A stretch of DNA of 64,000 bases from Citrobacter amalonaticus (GTDB lineage: Bacteria > Pseudomonadota > Gammaproteobacteria > Enterobacterales > Enterobacteriaceae): positions 1,010,962-1,074,961 of the forward strand of contig NZ_JAGTXM010000002.1 of the NCBI RefSeq assembly GCF_018252635.1. Reading direction: 5' to 3'. Shown piece after piece: positions 54,401-64,000 of this stretch. The notes beneath the pieces were generated by a model, which worked only from the letters and a program-made list of their open reading frames with translations, did no database searches and had not been told where the DNA came from. The position numbers were made by a program, and so were the translations under genes. How positions within the stretch are numbered: position 1 is the stretch's first letter; each line of letters starts with the position of its first letter.

Positions 54401-55042
54401 TCAGGCTTTGCGTTCTGGCGCGCCATGCACCATGGTGTAGGCATAATCCACGCCCATGCCATAGGCGCCGCTGTGTTCACGAACCAGATCCATCACCGCG
54501 TCATAGGTCTCTTTACGCGACCAGTCACGCTGGTACTCCAGCAGGACCTGCTGCCAGGTTACCGGTACAGCACCGGCCTGCACCATGCGATCGATCGCGC
54601 GTTCATGCGCATCAACAGAAGTGCCGCCGGAAGTGTCCGTTACCACATACACTTCATAACCGGCTTCCAGCGCCATTAGCGCCGGGAAGGTCAGGCATAC
54701 TTCGGTCCACAGCGCAGAGATAATCAATTTTTTACGGCCGGTCGCCGCCACCGCTTTCACGAATGCCGCGTCTTCCCAGGAGTTCATAGAGGTACGTTCG
54801 ATAGGTTTCACATCCGGGTGCACAGCCAGTAACTCAGGCCAGATGTACCCACTAAAGCTTTTTGTTTCGACTGAAGTATAAATAACCGGCACATTAAATA
54901 TTTTGCCTGCCTTCGCCAGCGCGACGGTATTATTTTTCAGCGTCTGACGATCAATATTCGCTACCCCAAATGCCATTTGCGGCTGATGGTCAATAAAAAT
55001 AAGCGTCGAGTTAGATGGATTAATCAGTTCCCGAATAGACAT
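54401..55042 (-). CDS. Isochorismatase-family hydrolase (YcaC-like)
   Basis: A 213-residue cysteine hydrolase-fold protein. Asp18 (IFIDHQPQM) and nucleophile Cys116 (SALWTEVCLTFPAL) are clear. The usual catalytic Lys is not obvious by hand alignment; Glu82-Arg83 lie near that position. It resembles E. coli YcaC, whose substrate is unknown. It is first of the unit divergent from the LysR gene. Confidence 0.87.
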   Translation of the reverse strand: MSIRELINPSNSTLIFIDHQPQMAFGVANIDRQTLKNNTVALAKAGKIFNVPVIYTSVETKSFSGYIWPELLAVHPDVKPIERTSMNSWEDAAFVKAVAATGRKKLIISALWTEVCLTFPALMALEAGYEVYVVTDTSGGTSVDAHERAIDRMVQAGAVPVTWQQVLLEYQRDWSRKETYDAVMDLVREHSGAYGMGVDYAYTMVHGAPERKA

Positions 55043-55133
55043 AATATACTTCCTTAATCAATGAGTTAGAAATTGACGTCTGGTATCCGCCGTCAGCCAT
55101 CAAATCCTGAATCAGAAAGCCTGTTTAGTATAG

Positions 55134-55147
55134 TTGGAAATTTCTAA
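55134..55147. promoter_or_regulatory. Candidate LysR operator in the divergent region
   Basis: TTGGAAATTTCTAA is nearly palindromic around GAAATTTC. A related half, TTAGAAATT, occurs at 55066-55074. Both lie between the divergent YcaC-like and lysR genes, where a LysR-type protein normally binds. The gap 55043-55311 holds no gene. Confidence 0.35.
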
Positions 55148-55311
55148 CGACTTATTAAAGAAAATTTACCATCCCGGGAAATGCCCTTATTCCGCCGATA
55201 TATTCTCGTACCTTCAAAAATTTGCGGTTATTCGGTCTAATTTCTTCACTGGTTTTGTTACTCGCCATTCGGTACAACAGTGTGGTTTAAATTTAAGGAT
55301 ATTTTCAGGCT

Positions 55312-56214
55312 ATGCGCATTAATCTGGACGTTTTGCTTATCCTCGACGCCATCGACAAGCACGGGACGTTTGCCGCTGCCGCCGAATCGCTGTTTAAGAC
55401 GCCTGCGGCGCTCAGCTATATGATTCAGAAGCTGGAAAAAGACCTGAACATCGAGCTGCTTGACCGCTCCGGGCATCGGGCTAAATTCACCGATACCGGA
55501 CTGATGATGCTGGAAAAGGGGCGCTTGCTGCTCAGCGCGGCAAAAGACCTGGAAAAGCAGGCGCTGCAACTCAGTTCCGGTTGGGAAAAAGAGCTGGTCA
55601 TTGCGCTGGATGTCTCCTTTCCCTTCGACGTGCTGTTACCTCTCATCGACGCCTTTCACGCGTTGAACAAACAGACGCTGCTTAAATTTTCATACCACAC
55701 GCTGGCCGGGTCATGGGAAGAGCTCACGCATAATGGCGCGGATATCATTCTTGGCGCCATTAACGAACCACCGACCTCCGCCGCGTGGTCCTACAAAATG
55801 TTAGGCACTCTGGATAATGTCTTTGTGGTGGCGCCCCATCACCCGTTGGCCTCATTTTCTGACAGACTGACAAATGAACAACTCTGTCTGCACCGCGCCA
55901 TTGTCATCAGCGACAGCGCGCGCTTTTGCCATCCGCTACAAACCAACCTGATGGAAGAACAGCCACAGATCCATGTCGATGATTTTCACTGCAAAGTGGC
56001 GCTGCTGCGCGCCGGGTTGGGCTGCGGGTTTCTTCCGCGGCATATCGCCAGCCCGTGGCTTGCCACGGGCGAACTGATTGAAAAAAGCGTCTTCTCGTTT
56101 CGTGAAAAAGATGTCGCCTATATGGCATGGCGCGATAGCAGCAACGGGTTGGCGCAACATTGGTGGCGGGAAACGCTGCTTGCCAGCCCCGATATCACGC
56201 GGCTGTATCAGTGA
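55312..56214 (+). CDS. LysR-family regulator (YhaJ-like)
   Basis: A 300-residue LysR-type regulator with an N-terminal winged helix ([52 protein letters not shown]) and a substrate-binding-like domain. The sequence is of the YhaJ type by recall. It is divergent from the YcaC-like/ABM/amidohydrolase genes and is the likely regulator. Its stop overlaps the end of malZ by seven bases in convergent orientation. Confidence 0.87.
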   Translation: MRINLDVLLILDAIDKHGTFAAAAESLFKTPAALSYMIQKLEKDLNIELLDRSGHRAKFTDTGLMMLEKGRLLLSAAKDLEKQALQLSSGWEKELVIALDVSFPFDVLLPLIDAFHALNKQTLLKFSYHTLAGSWEELTHNGADIILGAINEPPTSAAWSYKMLGTLDNVFVVAPHHPLASFSDRLTNEQLCLHRAIVISDSARFCHPLQTNLMEEQPQIHVDDFHCKVALLRAGLGCGFLPRHIASPWLATGELIEKSVFSFREKDVAYMAWRDSSNGLAQHWWRETLLASPDITRLYQ

Positions 56215-58025
56215 TTCACCCAGAGCGTGGCAGAAATTGCCGGCAATGTCAGAATATCGTCAGACAGTTGCCCTTTCCCCTCTTTGCCGCACCATTCTTT
56301 CACGTTGAGCAGCGGTGACGCCGGGAGTACCACTTCACACGCCTCGCCGCGGTTAATGGCTACCAGCACGCGCTGCTGCTGGTAGACGCGCAAAAATACG
56401 ACGACGTTGTCTTCCGCATAGACCACCAGGCACCCACCATAGCGTAGCGCCGGAATGCTATGCCTCAGCTTCGCCATCCGTTGGTATAGTGCAAGCAATG
56501 CGGCATCCTGTTTTTCCGCCTGCCAGGGGAACGGCTTACGGCAGAACGGATCGTTATCGCCATCCAGCCCCACCTCATCGCCGTAATAAATGCAGGGGAC
56601 GCCGGGCCAGCTAAACAGCCAGACTACCGCCAGCGGCAGGCGAGCGACATCTTTGCCCAGCAAAGATTTGAAACGTGCAGTATCGTGGCTGTCGAGCTGG
56701 TTGAACATCCGCAACTGCTGTTGATGAGAGAGCCCCGCGCGGTAGTTTTCCATCCACGTCATACAGGTTTGTGCATCAATTTGTTGGGGATCGTAAGAAA
56801 TATCGGTATTGGCAAGAAAGCCCCACAGCGGGAAGGTGAAACCGCGGTAGTTCATGGCAGCATCTTCTGCATCCGCCTGCAACCACTGCCGTGCGTCACC
56901 AAAATGTTCACCAAAAACGTAGGCTTCTGGTTGCGTTTCCTTCGCCGCCCGGGAGATCCCGGCGACATGCTGAAGGTTATTACGCGCACCGCCCGCTTCT
57001 CCCAGCATATGCACGACGTCGAGCCGCCAGCCGTCCATGTTCCACGGCGCTTTCAGCCAGTGACGAACAATGCTGTCTTCACCACGATACATTTCGTTGA
57101 CCAGACTTTCGGACTGATAATCCAGCTTCGGCAGACTGGAGTAGCCCAGCCAGTCCAGCGCAACACCGTCCGGCGAAAAGTGGTACCAGTCACGCCAGGG
57201 GGAATCCGGATAGTGGCACGCGCCGCCAGAGCCGCGATGATGACGATCGAACCACGCATGTGAGTCGCCACTGTGGTTAAATACGCCGTCCAGCACCAGC
57301 CGCATCCCTTGCAGTTGGGTTTTCAGCCGCAGACGCATCAGCGCCGCATCGCCGCCAAACTGCGGGTCAACGTGACGGTAATCCTCAGTATCATATTTAT
57401 GCACGCTCGGTGCGGTGAATACCGGGTTCAGGTAAAGCGCGGTGACGCCCAGCTTTTTCAGGTACGGCAGCTTTTCGCTGATGCCGTCGAGGTCGCCGCC
57501 ATAAAACGTGGATCCGCCAGCTTGCGCGGTCAACGGTTCATCCCAGTCACGCAGCACAATCTCCTGCCCGGCGGCGTGATGGTAATAGACTCTATCCTGC
57601 TGCGCTTCGCGTGATGGGCTACGGGCAAAACGGTCGGGAAAGATTTGATAGAAAACCTGATCTGCCACCCACTGCGGCCCGCAGTCCGGTGCATCCACGG
57701 CAAATTGCTCCAGACGGGCAGGCGGAAAACGACTGAATCCTTGCGGCGTAAACCACAACTGGCGATCGATCCAAAGCAGCTTGAAGCTGTAACGTCGACG
57801 CGGCTGCCCACTGCGAAGATCAATCGCCGCACGCCAGGCAGTCACTCCTGGAGACGGCTGCGTGCGCAATTTGTGCATCACCAGCGCGGTTTCTTCATTG
57901 TCATTTTCCGCACGTAGCGTGACGCGCGACGGCAGGTTCTCCCCTGTCAGCCAGAGCGTAATGGTCAGTTGGTCTTTGTTTTGCTTAACAAATGGGGCAA
58001 CCGGTAGGTGCCAGGCATTCAACAT
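56208..58025 (-). CDS. malZ: Maltodextrin glucosidase
   Basis: MalZ releases glucose from the reducing end of maltodextrins in the cytosol. The 605 residues are a GH13 enzyme: N-terminal beta domain to about 120, (beta/alpha)8 barrel with nucleophile in [11 protein letters not shown], acid Glu in [11 protein letters not shown], and [11 protein letters not shown]. The start [12 protein letters not shown] at 58025 follows AGGGGAT. The 3' end overlaps the convergent LysR gene by seven bases. Confidence 0.97.
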   Translation of the reverse strand: MLNAWHLPVAPFVKQNKDQLTITLWLTGENLPSRVTLRAENDNEETALVMHKLRTQPSPGVTAWRAAIDLRSGQPRRRYSFKLLWIDRQLWFTPQGFSRFPPARLEQFAVDAPDCGPQWVADQVFYQIFPDRFARSPSREAQQDRVYYHHAAGQEIVLRDWDEPLTAQAGGSTFYGGDLDGISEKLPYLKKLGVTALYLNPVFTAPSVHKYDTEDYRHVDPQFGGDAALMRLRLKTQLQGMRLVLDGVFNHSGDSHAWFDRHHRGSGGACHYPDSPWRDWYHFSPDGVALDWLGYSSLPKLDYQSESLVNEMYRGEDSIVRHWLKAPWNMDGWRLDVVHMLGEAGGARNNLQHVAGISRAAKETQPEAYVFGEHFGDARQWLQADAEDAAMNYRGFTFPLWGFLANTDISYDPQQIDAQTCMTWMENYRAGLSHQQQLRMFNQLDSHDTARFKSLLGKDVARLPLAVVWLFSWPGVPCIYYGDEVGLDGDNDPFCRKPFPWQAEKQDAALLALYQRMAKLRHSIPALRYGGCLVVYAEDNVVVFLRVYQQQRVLVAINRGEACEVVLPASPLLNVKEWCGKEGKGQLSDDILTLPAISATLWVNH

Positions 58026-58130
58026 CACATATCCCCTTTGATGAAAATGAGCTCACCTTGCCATAGCGATTTACAGGATAACTCATCATCTGAAGGTTTA
58101 TTGGGGGAGGAGTTCGGGGGAGGAGAAATG

Positions 58131-58157
58131 ACCGGATGGCATTCACGCCACCCGGCA
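58131..58157. repeat. REP-like hairpin between malZ and proY
   Basis: ACCGGATGGC and GCCACCCGGCA form a palindrome (CCGGATGGC / GCCACCCGG) around ATTCAC. It matches the REP style and sits five bases after the proY stop. Confidence 0.7.
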
Positions 58158-58162
58158 CAATG

Positions 58163-59536
58163 TTACTGCGCTTCCGCCATCTGGCGATCGTGGCGACGCT
58201 TGAATATCCAGCCAATCATCAGCAGAACAATCCAGCCACAGCCAACATACAGCGAGATGCGGGTGTCCGGATGATAACCAATCAGCCCGATGATAAAGAC
58301 GAGGAAAATCAGGCCTGCGATGGTCGTTGCCACGCCGCCCGGCACTTTAAACTTCAGTGCTTTCACCGCTTCCGGCGGCAAACGACGACGGAAGGCGATT
58401 TGTGACAGCAGGATCATAATCCACACCCATACCGTCGCGAAGGTCGCCAGCGACGCTATCACCAGGAAGACGTTCTCCGGCATGATGTAGTTCAGATATA
58501 CCGCGAACAGGAGAGCGGTAGTCATCACCATTACGGTGACCCACGGGATCCCCCGTCGCGAGGTTTTGGCGAACACTTTCGGCGCACTGCCCTGTTCCGC
58601 CATCCCATGCAGCATACGGCCGACGCCAAAGACGTCAGAGTTAATCGCCGACAGTGACGCCGTCAGCACCACAAAGTTGAGTATGCTGGCGGCAAAGGTG
58701 ATACCGAGATGCTGGAAGGTCAACACAAACGGGCTGCCATCGGTGCCTACCTGGTTCCACGGGTAGAGAGACATAATGACGAACAGCGTCCCCACGTAGA
58801 ACACCAGAATACGCATTGGCACCGAGTTAATCGCGCGCGGAATGGATTTCTCCGGGTCTTTCGCCTCACCGGCGGTGATACCGATGATTTCAATACCGCC
58901 GTAGGCAAACATCACCATCTGCAACGACATCACCATCCCCAACCAACCGTTGCTGAAGAAGCCGCCGTTGGTCCACAGGTTATGGATCCCGGTCGGTTGT
59001 CCGCCGTTGCCAATCCCCCAGATGATGATGCCAAAGCCGGCCACAATCATGATGATAATAGTGGCGACTTTAAAGAAGGAGAACCAGAACTCCAGTTCGC
59101 CGAACACTTTCACGCTCATCAGGTTGATGGCGCAAATGATCAGTACCACGCTGAGCACCCAAATCCAGTGCGGCACCGTCGGAAACCAGACGCCCATATA
59201 GATGCCGAACGCGGTCACGTCGGCAATGGCGACAATCAGAATTTCAAAACAGTAGGTCCAGCCGGTAATGTAACCAGCAAGTGGGCCGAGGTTTTCCTGC
59301 GCATAGCGCGAAAAGGAGCTGGCAGAAGGGTTGTGTACAGACATTTCACCCAACGCGCGCATAATGATATACGCTGCCACCCCACCGATAATATAGGCCA
59401 GCAGCACGCTCGGACCGGCCATTTTGATGGCGTCCGCAGAGCCATAAAATAGCCCGGTGCCGATTGCTGAGCCCAGGGCCATAAAGCGAATGTGTCGGGT
59501 ACTTAGCCCACGCTTCAGCTTGTTATTACTTTCCAT
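58163..59536 (-). CDS. proY: ProY, amino-acid permease (cryptic proline transporter)
   Basis: Inner-membrane APC-family permease with twelve hydrophobic helices. The 457 residues match E. coli. Starts [37 protein letters not shown], the APC signature, with [15 protein letters not shown] next. In Salmonella the homologue transports proline when highly expressed; specificity here is by homology. It lies between brnQ and malZ, after the brnQ terminator. Confidence 0.95.
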   Translation of the reverse strand: MESNNKLKRGLSTRHIRFMALGSAIGTGLFYGSADAIKMAGPSVLLAYIIGGVAAYIIMRALGEMSVHNPSASSFSRYAQENLGPLAGYITGWTYCFEILIVAIADVTAFGIYMGVWFPTVPHWIWVLSVVLIICAINLMSVKVFGELEFWFSFFKVATIIIMIVAGFGIIIWGIGNGGQPTGIHNLWTNGGFFSNGWLGMVMSLQMVMFAYGGIEIIGITAGEAKDPEKSIPRAINSVPMRILVFYVGTLFVIMSLYPWNQVGTDGSPFVLTFQHLGITFAASILNFVVLTASLSAINSDVFGVGRMLHGMAEQGSAPKVFAKTSRRGIPWVTVMVMTTALLFAVYLNYIMPENVFLVIASLATFATVWVWIMILLSQIAFRRRLPPEAVKALKFKVPGGVATTIAGLIFLVFIIGLIGYHPDTRISLYVGCGWIVLLMIGWIFKRRHDRQMAEAQ

Positions 59537-59564
59537 CGATTCCTAACCCATCAACACAATAAAA

Positions 59565-59594
59565 AACCACGGGGCCAGTAATAGCCCCGTGGTT
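59565..59594 (-). terminator. Terminator after brnQ
   Basis: AACCACGGGG and CCCCGTGGTT (plus one G-C) form a stem; on the minus strand it ends in TTTTTTATTG. It lies about 20 bases past brnQ, before proY. Confidence 0.9.
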
Positions 59595-59614
59595 AAAACA
59601 CTTTTTCCGCAATC

Positions 59615-60934
59615 TTAGTGTGCGCTGGAGGTCACCTGTCGACCTGCTGCGCGATCCCAGATAATCGCCAGGACCACCATCACGACGGTGGGCATTAACC
59701 ACGCCAGACCTTGTTCCGCCAGCGGCAAGCGCTGGGTCCAGGCCGGTAGCACGTCGCCGATTGCCGATGCTTTAATACCATCAAGGATACCAAAAATCAG
59801 GCTGATAAACATTGCCGGCGCAATGACGCGGGTCGAATTATGCCACCATGAGCGGGTAAAACTTAATACAACCAGTGCGATACACGGCGGGTAGATCGCC
59901 GTCAGCACCGGAATTGAGATCTGAATCAGATGGCTGAGCCCCAGGTTGGAAACCACCATCGAGAAGCCGCCAAGCATAAACACCAGCGTACGGTAGGACA
60001 GCGGCACATACTGGGCGAAGAATTCCGCACAGGCGCAGGTCAGGCCAACTGCCGTCACCAGACAGGCGATAAAGATCAGCGCCGCCAGCAGCAGGCTACC
60101 CGCACCGCCAAAGGTGTGCTGAACATAGGCGTGCAGGATTGCCGCACCGTTCGCCGACTGATCAACCAGCGTGGCGCTGTCAGACCCGAGGCGGAACAGC
60201 GCCAGGTACAGCAGCGTTAATCCAACACCCGCCATCAGACCTGCCCAAACGGTATAACGGGTCAGCAGACGGGCTTCCGTCACGCCACGAGAACGCGCAG
60301 CGTTAACAATAACGATGCCAAAGACCATCGCCCCCAGCGTATCCATCGTCAGGTAACCATTAACGAAACCATTGGAGAAGGCCGCCGTCTGATAGGCTTC
60401 CATCGCATGGCTGATCGGGCCGGCAGGCCAGATAATGGCCGCAACGGAGAGCACAATCAGCGCCAGAATCTTCAGCGGCGCCAGGAAGTTACCCACGGTA
60501 TCCAGCAGTTTGCCCGGATACAGCGACACCAGAATGACGATTGAAAAATAGACCACGCTGTAGATAAACAGCGGCATGGCCGCGTCGCCGGTCAACGGCG
60601 CGATACCCACTTCAAAAGAGACCGTCGCGGTACGCGGTGTAGCGAATAGCGGTCCGACGGCCAGATAGCAGACGGTCGCCAGCAAAACGCCGGCCACTTT
60701 ACCGATAGGGGTGCTCAGGCTGTCAACACCACCCCCCACTTTCGCCAGCGCGATAACGGTCAGCACCGGTAGCCCAACAGCGGTAATCAGGAAGCCGACT
60801 GCCGCCATCCAGACGTTTTCGCCTGCCTGCAAACCAACCATAGGAGGAAAGATGATGTTCCCTGCGCCGACGAACAGCGCAAAAGTCATAAAGCCCAGCG
60901 CAATAATATCGCGCGATTTTAACTGATGGGTCAT
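59615..60934 (-). CDS. brnQ: BrnQ, branched-chain amino acid carrier
   Basis: LIVCS-family carrier bringing in leucine, isoleucine and valine with a cation. The 439 residues match E. coli, with about twelve helices. The N-terminus [36 protein letters not shown] is diagnostic. It lies downstream of phoR but with a terminator and a 400-base gap, so it has its own promoter. Confidence 0.97.
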   Translation of the reverse strand: MTHQLKSRDIIALGFMTFALFVGAGNIIFPPMVGLQAGENVWMAAVGFLITAVGLPVLTVIALAKVGGGVDSLSTPIGKVAGVLLATVCYLAVGPLFATPRTATVSFEVGIAPLTGDAAMPLFIYSVVYFSIVILVSLYPGKLLDTVGNFLAPLKILALIVLSVAAIIWPAGPISHAMEAYQTAAFSNGFVNGYLTMDTLGAMVFGIVIVNAARSRGVTEARLLTRYTVWAGLMAGVGLTLLYLALFRLGSDSATLVDQSANGAAILHAYVQHTFGGAGSLLLAALIFIACLVTAVGLTCACAEFFAQYVPLSYRTLVFMLGGFSMVVSNLGLSHLIQISIPVLTAIYPPCIALVVLSFTRSWWHNSTRVIAPAMFISLIFGILDGIKASAIGDVLPAWTQRLPLAEQGLAWLMPTVVMVVLAIIWDRAAGRQVTSSAH

Positions 60935-61170
60935 AAAGCTTACGGCCTGTGGATGTGGTGTTGATTAAATTAACGTAGTGTCTTTCCCAGCGGGAAGAAA
61001 CAGCGGTTTTTTTAAGCTATTCCAGAGGGATATATCCCATAACCTGGAAAGCAAAGAATAGTTTTTCGATTTACCGCCTGAATACAGTCAGTCTGACAGC
61101 ATCTGGGGCGCAATTTAAACGCTTATAACGTTTTAAAGCAAGGAGGGATCCAAAAACCGGAAGATTATAG
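60935..61170 (-). promoter_or_regulatory. brnQ leader region with -10 candidate
   Basis: TATAAT (rev. comp. 61164-61169) is the best -10 upstream of brnQ; no good -35 is seen. If used, the leader would be about 220 bases. It contains TCCAG/CTGGA arms around GGGATATATCCC (61021-61048) and TTCCC/GGGAA near 60985-60998, which can fold. The remaining gap to phoR holds the phoR terminator and no gene. Confidence 0.4.
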
Positions 61171-61291
61171 CGATATCAAATATCATACCAGTGTAAAACA
61201 CCATACTAAAGAAAAAGTCATGGCTTATCATGCGAACAAAAAACAACCAGACGTTGATAAATTCAGCACAGTCATCTTAGTCGCAAAGAAA

Positions 61292-61315
61292 ATAAGCCAG
61301 CATTAGCTGGCTTAT
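61292..61315 (-). terminator. Terminator after phoBR
   Basis: ATAAGCCAGC and GCTGGCTTAT are a perfect 10-base stem with a 4-base loop, followed on the minus strand by TTTCTTT. It lies 26 bases past the phoR stop. Confidence 0.85.
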
Positions 61316-61340
61316 GGAAAGAAAACCTTACGATTGCACT

Positions 61341-62636
61341 TTAAGCACTTTTTTTGGCAATTAATCGTTCCGGCAGCACAAAACTAAAGCACGTCCCTTT
61401 ACCCAGTTGACTGTCGATGATCAGGCGACTGTCGTGATGATTCAGCGCGTGTTTGACGATAGCCAGTCCCAGTCCGCTGCCGCCCGTTTGCCGCGATCGC
61501 GCTTTATCAACGCGATAAAATCGCTCTGTTAACCGCGGGATATGTTCCGGGGCAATGCCCGGTCCGTTATCTTCCACGCTAAACTCCGCGCCGTGTGACA
61601 CCATGTGCCAGCGGACGGTGACATGGGTGCCCGCGGGAGTATGGTTCACGGCGTTATACACCAGGTTGGACATCGCGCTGCGCAGTTGTTCTTCATTTCC
61701 CAGCACTTTAAGCTGGTTATCCACCTCAAAACTGAACGTATGCTTCTGCTGACTGAGCGTCTGCGCCTCGCGTTCAACCATCCGTAGCATCATAGGGACA
61801 TCGACCTGCTCATTGAGCAGAAGCGTCGGCGCGGCTTCGATTTTCGACAGCGTGAGTAACTGCTTCACCAGACCTTCCATGCGCGAGGTCTGTTCGCGCA
61901 TCGTTAACAGCGCTTTTTCACGCGTTGCCCCTTCCAGCGTCTGCTCGTGCATCATCTCAAGATAGCCCTGCAATACCGTGAGCGGGGTGCGCAATTCGTG
62001 GCTCACGTTGGCGAAGAAATTGCGTCTCGCGCCTTCGAGCTGGTGCATCTGGGTCATGTCACGCGCTACCATCAGCAGTTGCTTATCGGTATACGGCATG
62101 ACGCGGATTTCCAGGTGTCGACCGGTATTAAGCACCAGATTTAAGGGTCGGCTGAAATCCCGCAGCTTGAGGTACTGCGTAAACTCCGGATACCGCAGCA
62201 GGTTGAGGATGTTCTGTCCGCTATCGTCTGGCCAGCGTAAGCCCAGCACCTGTTGCGCCAGACCGTTACACCAGAAGATCCCGCCTTCTTCGGTGGTTAA
62301 CACCACCGCATCGGGCAGCGACTCCGCCCCGCTGCGAAAGCGTTTAATCAGATTGCCCAGCTCGCGGCGGCGCTTTTTGTTGCGCAGTTGCATCTGATGC
62401 AAACCATACAGCAGCGGTTCCCAACTGCCTCGCCCCGGCGGCGGCGTCATGCTTCTGTCGACCCACAGCCACCATGAGAGGCGTAATAAATTCCAGAAAT
62501 GCCAGATAAGCAGTCCTGTTACCGATGCCAGTAAAAACCACGGCAGGTAACCAAAAAATGCGCTTAGGATCAAGGCCGGGATACAGCAAAGTATCAGTTC
62601 CAGCACCAACCTTTTCCATGACAGCCGTTCCAGCAC
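61341..62636 (-). CDS. phoR: PhoR, phosphate-sensing histidine kinase
   Basis: Inner-membrane kinase/phosphatase that controls PhoB with the Pst transporter. The 431 residues match E. coli. Parts in order: two close membrane helices (about 10-60), a basic linker, a PAS domain (about 95-190), the phospho-His box [19 protein letters not shown], and ATPase motifs [23 protein letters not shown] and [14 protein letters not shown]. It follows phoB by 41 bases. Confidence 0.98.
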   Translation of the reverse strand: MLERLSWKRLVLELILCCIPALILSAFFGYLPWFLLASVTGLLIWHFWNLLRLSWWLWVDRSMTPPPGRGSWEPLLYGLHQMQLRNKKRRRELGNLIKRFRSGAESLPDAVVLTTEEGGIFWCNGLAQQVLGLRWPDDSGQNILNLLRYPEFTQYLKLRDFSRPLNLVLNTGRHLEIRVMPYTDKQLLMVARDMTQMHQLEGARRNFFANVSHELRTPLTVLQGYLEMMHEQTLEGATREKALLTMREQTSRMEGLVKQLLTLSKIEAAPTLLLNEQVDVPMMLRMVEREAQTLSQQKHTFSFEVDNQLKVLGNEEQLRSAMSNLVYNAVNHTPAGTHVTVRWHMVSHGAEFSVEDNGPGIAPEHIPRLTERFYRVDKARSRQTGGSGLGLAIVKHALNHHDSRLIIDSQLGKGTCFSFVLPERLIAKKSA

Positions 62637-62677
62637 GGGTCACTCTCCCTTCAGAGCCAGGCTCTTGTTCTTGCCTT

Positions 62678-63367
62678 TCAAAAACGGGTCGAAAAACGAT
62701 ACCCTGTCCCGCGAACCGTCTGCACCATCCGATCGTGACCGCTGGCTTCCAGCGCCTTACGCAGACGGCGTATATGCACATCGACCGTGCGATCCTCAAC
62801 GTAGACGTTGGTTCCCCAGACGTGATTCAGCAACTGTTCGCGGCTGTAGACACGTTCCGGATGAGTCATAAAGAAATGGAGAAGTTTAAATTCCGTCGGC
62901 CCCATGTCGAGGGGATTTTCACCGGTCATCACCCGGTGCGAGGTGGGATCCAGACTCAGCCCCTGCATCTCAATGACCTCTTCCACCGCCATCGGTGAAA
63001 TCCGGCGCATCACCGCTTTGATGCGGGCAACCAGCTCTTTCGGAGAGAACGGTTTAGTAATGTAATCGTCCGCGCCGGTTTCCAGGCCGCGTACGCGATC
63101 TTCTTCTTCCCCTCTGGCGGTCAACATCATGACCGGAATATCCCGGGTCAACGCTTCGCGCTTGAGGTGTTTAATAAACTGTAGACCAGAACCGCCAGGC
63201 AACATCCAGTCAAGGAGGATCAAATCGGGCCAGGGTTCATTAAGCTGGTTCACCGCACTGTCATAATCTTCAGCTTCAACGGGTTGAAAGCCATTTTGCT
63301 CAAGCACGAAACAGACCATTTCGCGAATTGGAGCTTCATCTTCTACGACCAGAATACGTCTCGCCAT
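62678..63367 (-). CDS. phoB: PhoB, phosphate response regulator
   Basis: PhoB activates the Pho regulon on phosphate limitation. The 229 residues match E. coli. Receiver domain: Asp10-Glu11 pocket, phospho-Asp53 ([11 protein letters not shown]), Lys in [12 protein letters not shown]-terminal winged helix: [28 protein letters not shown] and [11 protein letters not shown]. It is preceded by a Pho box and so likely autoregulated. Confidence 0.98.
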   Translation of the reverse strand: MARRILVVEDEAPIREMVCFVLEQNGFQPVEAEDYDSAVNQLNEPWPDLILLDWMLPGGSGLQFIKHLKREALTRDIPVMMLTARGEEEDRVRGLETGADDYITKPFSPKELVARIKAVMRRISPMAVEEVIEMQGLSLDPTSHRVMTGENPLDMGPTEFKLLHFFMTHPERVYSREQLLNHVWGTNVYVEDRTVDVHIRRLRKALEASGHDRMVQTVRGTGYRFSTRF

Positions 63368-63421
63368 GATTTGCCCTGTTATATAAGTTGCTTATCATCT
63401 GTCTTAATGCGGCGCCATTAT

Positions 63422-63439
63422 GCGTCAGTTTTATGACAG
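63422..63439 (-). promoter_or_regulatory. Pho box of the phoBR promoter
   Basis: On the minus strand CTGTCATAAAACTGACGC fits the Pho-box consensus (two CTGTCA-type direct repeats 11 bases apart). TTTCATAAAT (to about 63450) extends it upstream, and CATAAT overlaps its promoter-proximal end as a -10. Confidence 0.85.
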
Positions 63440-63559
63440 ATTTATGAAATGCGTGCTGACGTTAACCTTAGGTTGTTGATTTATGACACCCGAGAAACGA
63501 GATATTACAGTCCCCGAATGGTTATAATCCCCTTTATGCTTTTTTGCCATGGAACCGTT

Positions 63560-64000
63560 ATGCGCATCCTTCACACCTCTGACTGGCATCTGGGTCAAAA
63601 TTTCTACAGCAAAAGCCGCGCCACTGAACATCAGGCCTTTCTTGACTGGCTGCTGGTAACGGCGGTTGCACAGCAGGTGGACGCGATCATCGTGGCTGGC
63701 GACATCTTCGATACCGGCTCGCCGCCAAGCTATGCCCGCGAGCTCTATAACCGTTTTGTGGTCAACCTACAGCAAACGGGCTGTCATCTGGTGGTATTAG
63801 CAGGAAACCATGATTCCGTTGCCACGCTGAATGAATCCCGCGAGATCCTGGCATTTCTCAATACCACGGTTGTGGCCAGCGCCGGTCACGCGCCACAGAT
63901 CCTGAATCGTCGTGACGGTCAGCCCGGCGCAGTGCTCTGCCCGGTGCCGTTTTTACGCCCGCGCGACATCATCAGCAGCCAGGCGGGACTCACCGGCCAG
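63560..64000 (+). CDS. sbcD: SbcD, nuclease subunit of SbcCD (3' end beyond window)
   Basis: SbcD is the Mre11-type nuclease that with SbcC cleaves DNA hairpins and protein-blocked ends. The first 147 residues are present of about 400. Metal motifs are visible: SDWHLG (Asp8, His10), GDIFDTG (Asp48), and AGNHDS (Asn83, His84). The ATG at 63560 begins MRILHTSDWHLGQNF. TATAAT at 63523-63528 is a likely -10. It is divergent from phoB. Confidence 0.96.
   Translation, partial: MRILHTSDWHLGQNFYSKSRATEHQAFLDWLLVTAVAQQVDAIIVAGDIFDTGSPPSYARELYNRFVVNLQQTGCHLVVLAGNHDSVATLNESREILAFLNTTVVASAGHAPQILNRRDGQPGAVLCPVPFLRPRDIISSQAGLTGQ

Overview
The window is chromosomal DNA of an enterobacterium close to Citrobacter, Salmonella and Escherichia. 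Gene order and recalled protein sequences follow the E. coli sbcD-phoBR-brnQ-proY-malZ ... queA-tgt-yajC-secDF ... tsx ... nusB-thiL-pgpA-yajO-dxs-ispA-xseB-thiI ... cyo-ampG-yajG-bolA-tig-clpPX-lon segment, in inverted orientation. A tsaA-type peroxiredoxin beside acpH is an arrangement I associate with Salmonella and Citrobacter. No rRNA, tRNA, CRISPR array, insertion sequence or prophage was recognised. Two genes are cut by the window edges: lon (3' end missing) and sbcD (3' end missing).

Layout. 1-6.3 kb: protein quality control and shape genes on the minus strand (lon, clpX, clpP, tig, bolA), with heat-shock-like promoters for lon and clpP. 6.5-13.9 kb: yajG, ampG and the cytochrome bo3 operon cyoABCDE. 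13.9-14.8 kb: an AT-rich two-gene insert (STM2901-like plus DUF1493-like). 14.9-18.4 kb: yajR, yajQ, panE, yajL. 18.4-23.0 kb: an insert relative to E. coli, holding a three-subunit molybdenum oxidoreductase (DmsABC architecture) and a divergent IclR-type regulator. 23-33 kb: thiI, xseB-ispA-dxs (isoprenoid precursors and thiamin), yajO, pgpA-thiL-nusB-ribE-ribD-nrdR. 33-36 kb: yajI, tsx, then a WYL regulator and a VOC protein where E. coli has yajD. 36-43 kb: secF-secD-yajC-tgt-queA, acpH, tsaA.

43-56 kb is the largest accessory region, between tsaA and malZ. It has three blocks: (i) an ascorbate-type PTS operon with a PfkB kinase and a class II aldolase; (ii) a translationally coupled pair of uncharacterised envelope proteins (DUF2339 and DUF3999); (iii) an amidohydrolase, a membrane-anchored ABM-domain protein and a YcaC-like hydrolase, with a divergent LysR regulator. 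56-64 kb returns to the shared backbone: malZ, proY, brnQ, phoR, phoB (with a Pho box) and sbcD.

How genes work together. ClpX unfolds substrates for ClpP, and Lon acts in parallel. CyoA-D form the oxidase, and CyoE makes its haem O. Dxs and IspA feed isoprenoid synthesis, including the farnesyl group of haem O; Dxs product is also a thiamin precursor, linking to ThiI and ThiL. SecD, SecF and YajC assist the translocon. QueA and Tgt make queuosine. PhoR and PhoB form the phosphate two-component system. The strongest candidates for undescribed biology are the Mo enzyme with a Cys (not Ser) at the metal-ligand position, the STM2901/DUF1493 pair, the PTS-kinase-aldolase operon of unknown sugar, and the Cys/His-tailed amidohydrolase cluster. 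Family assignments rest on recalled sequences and visible motifs; no database search was run.
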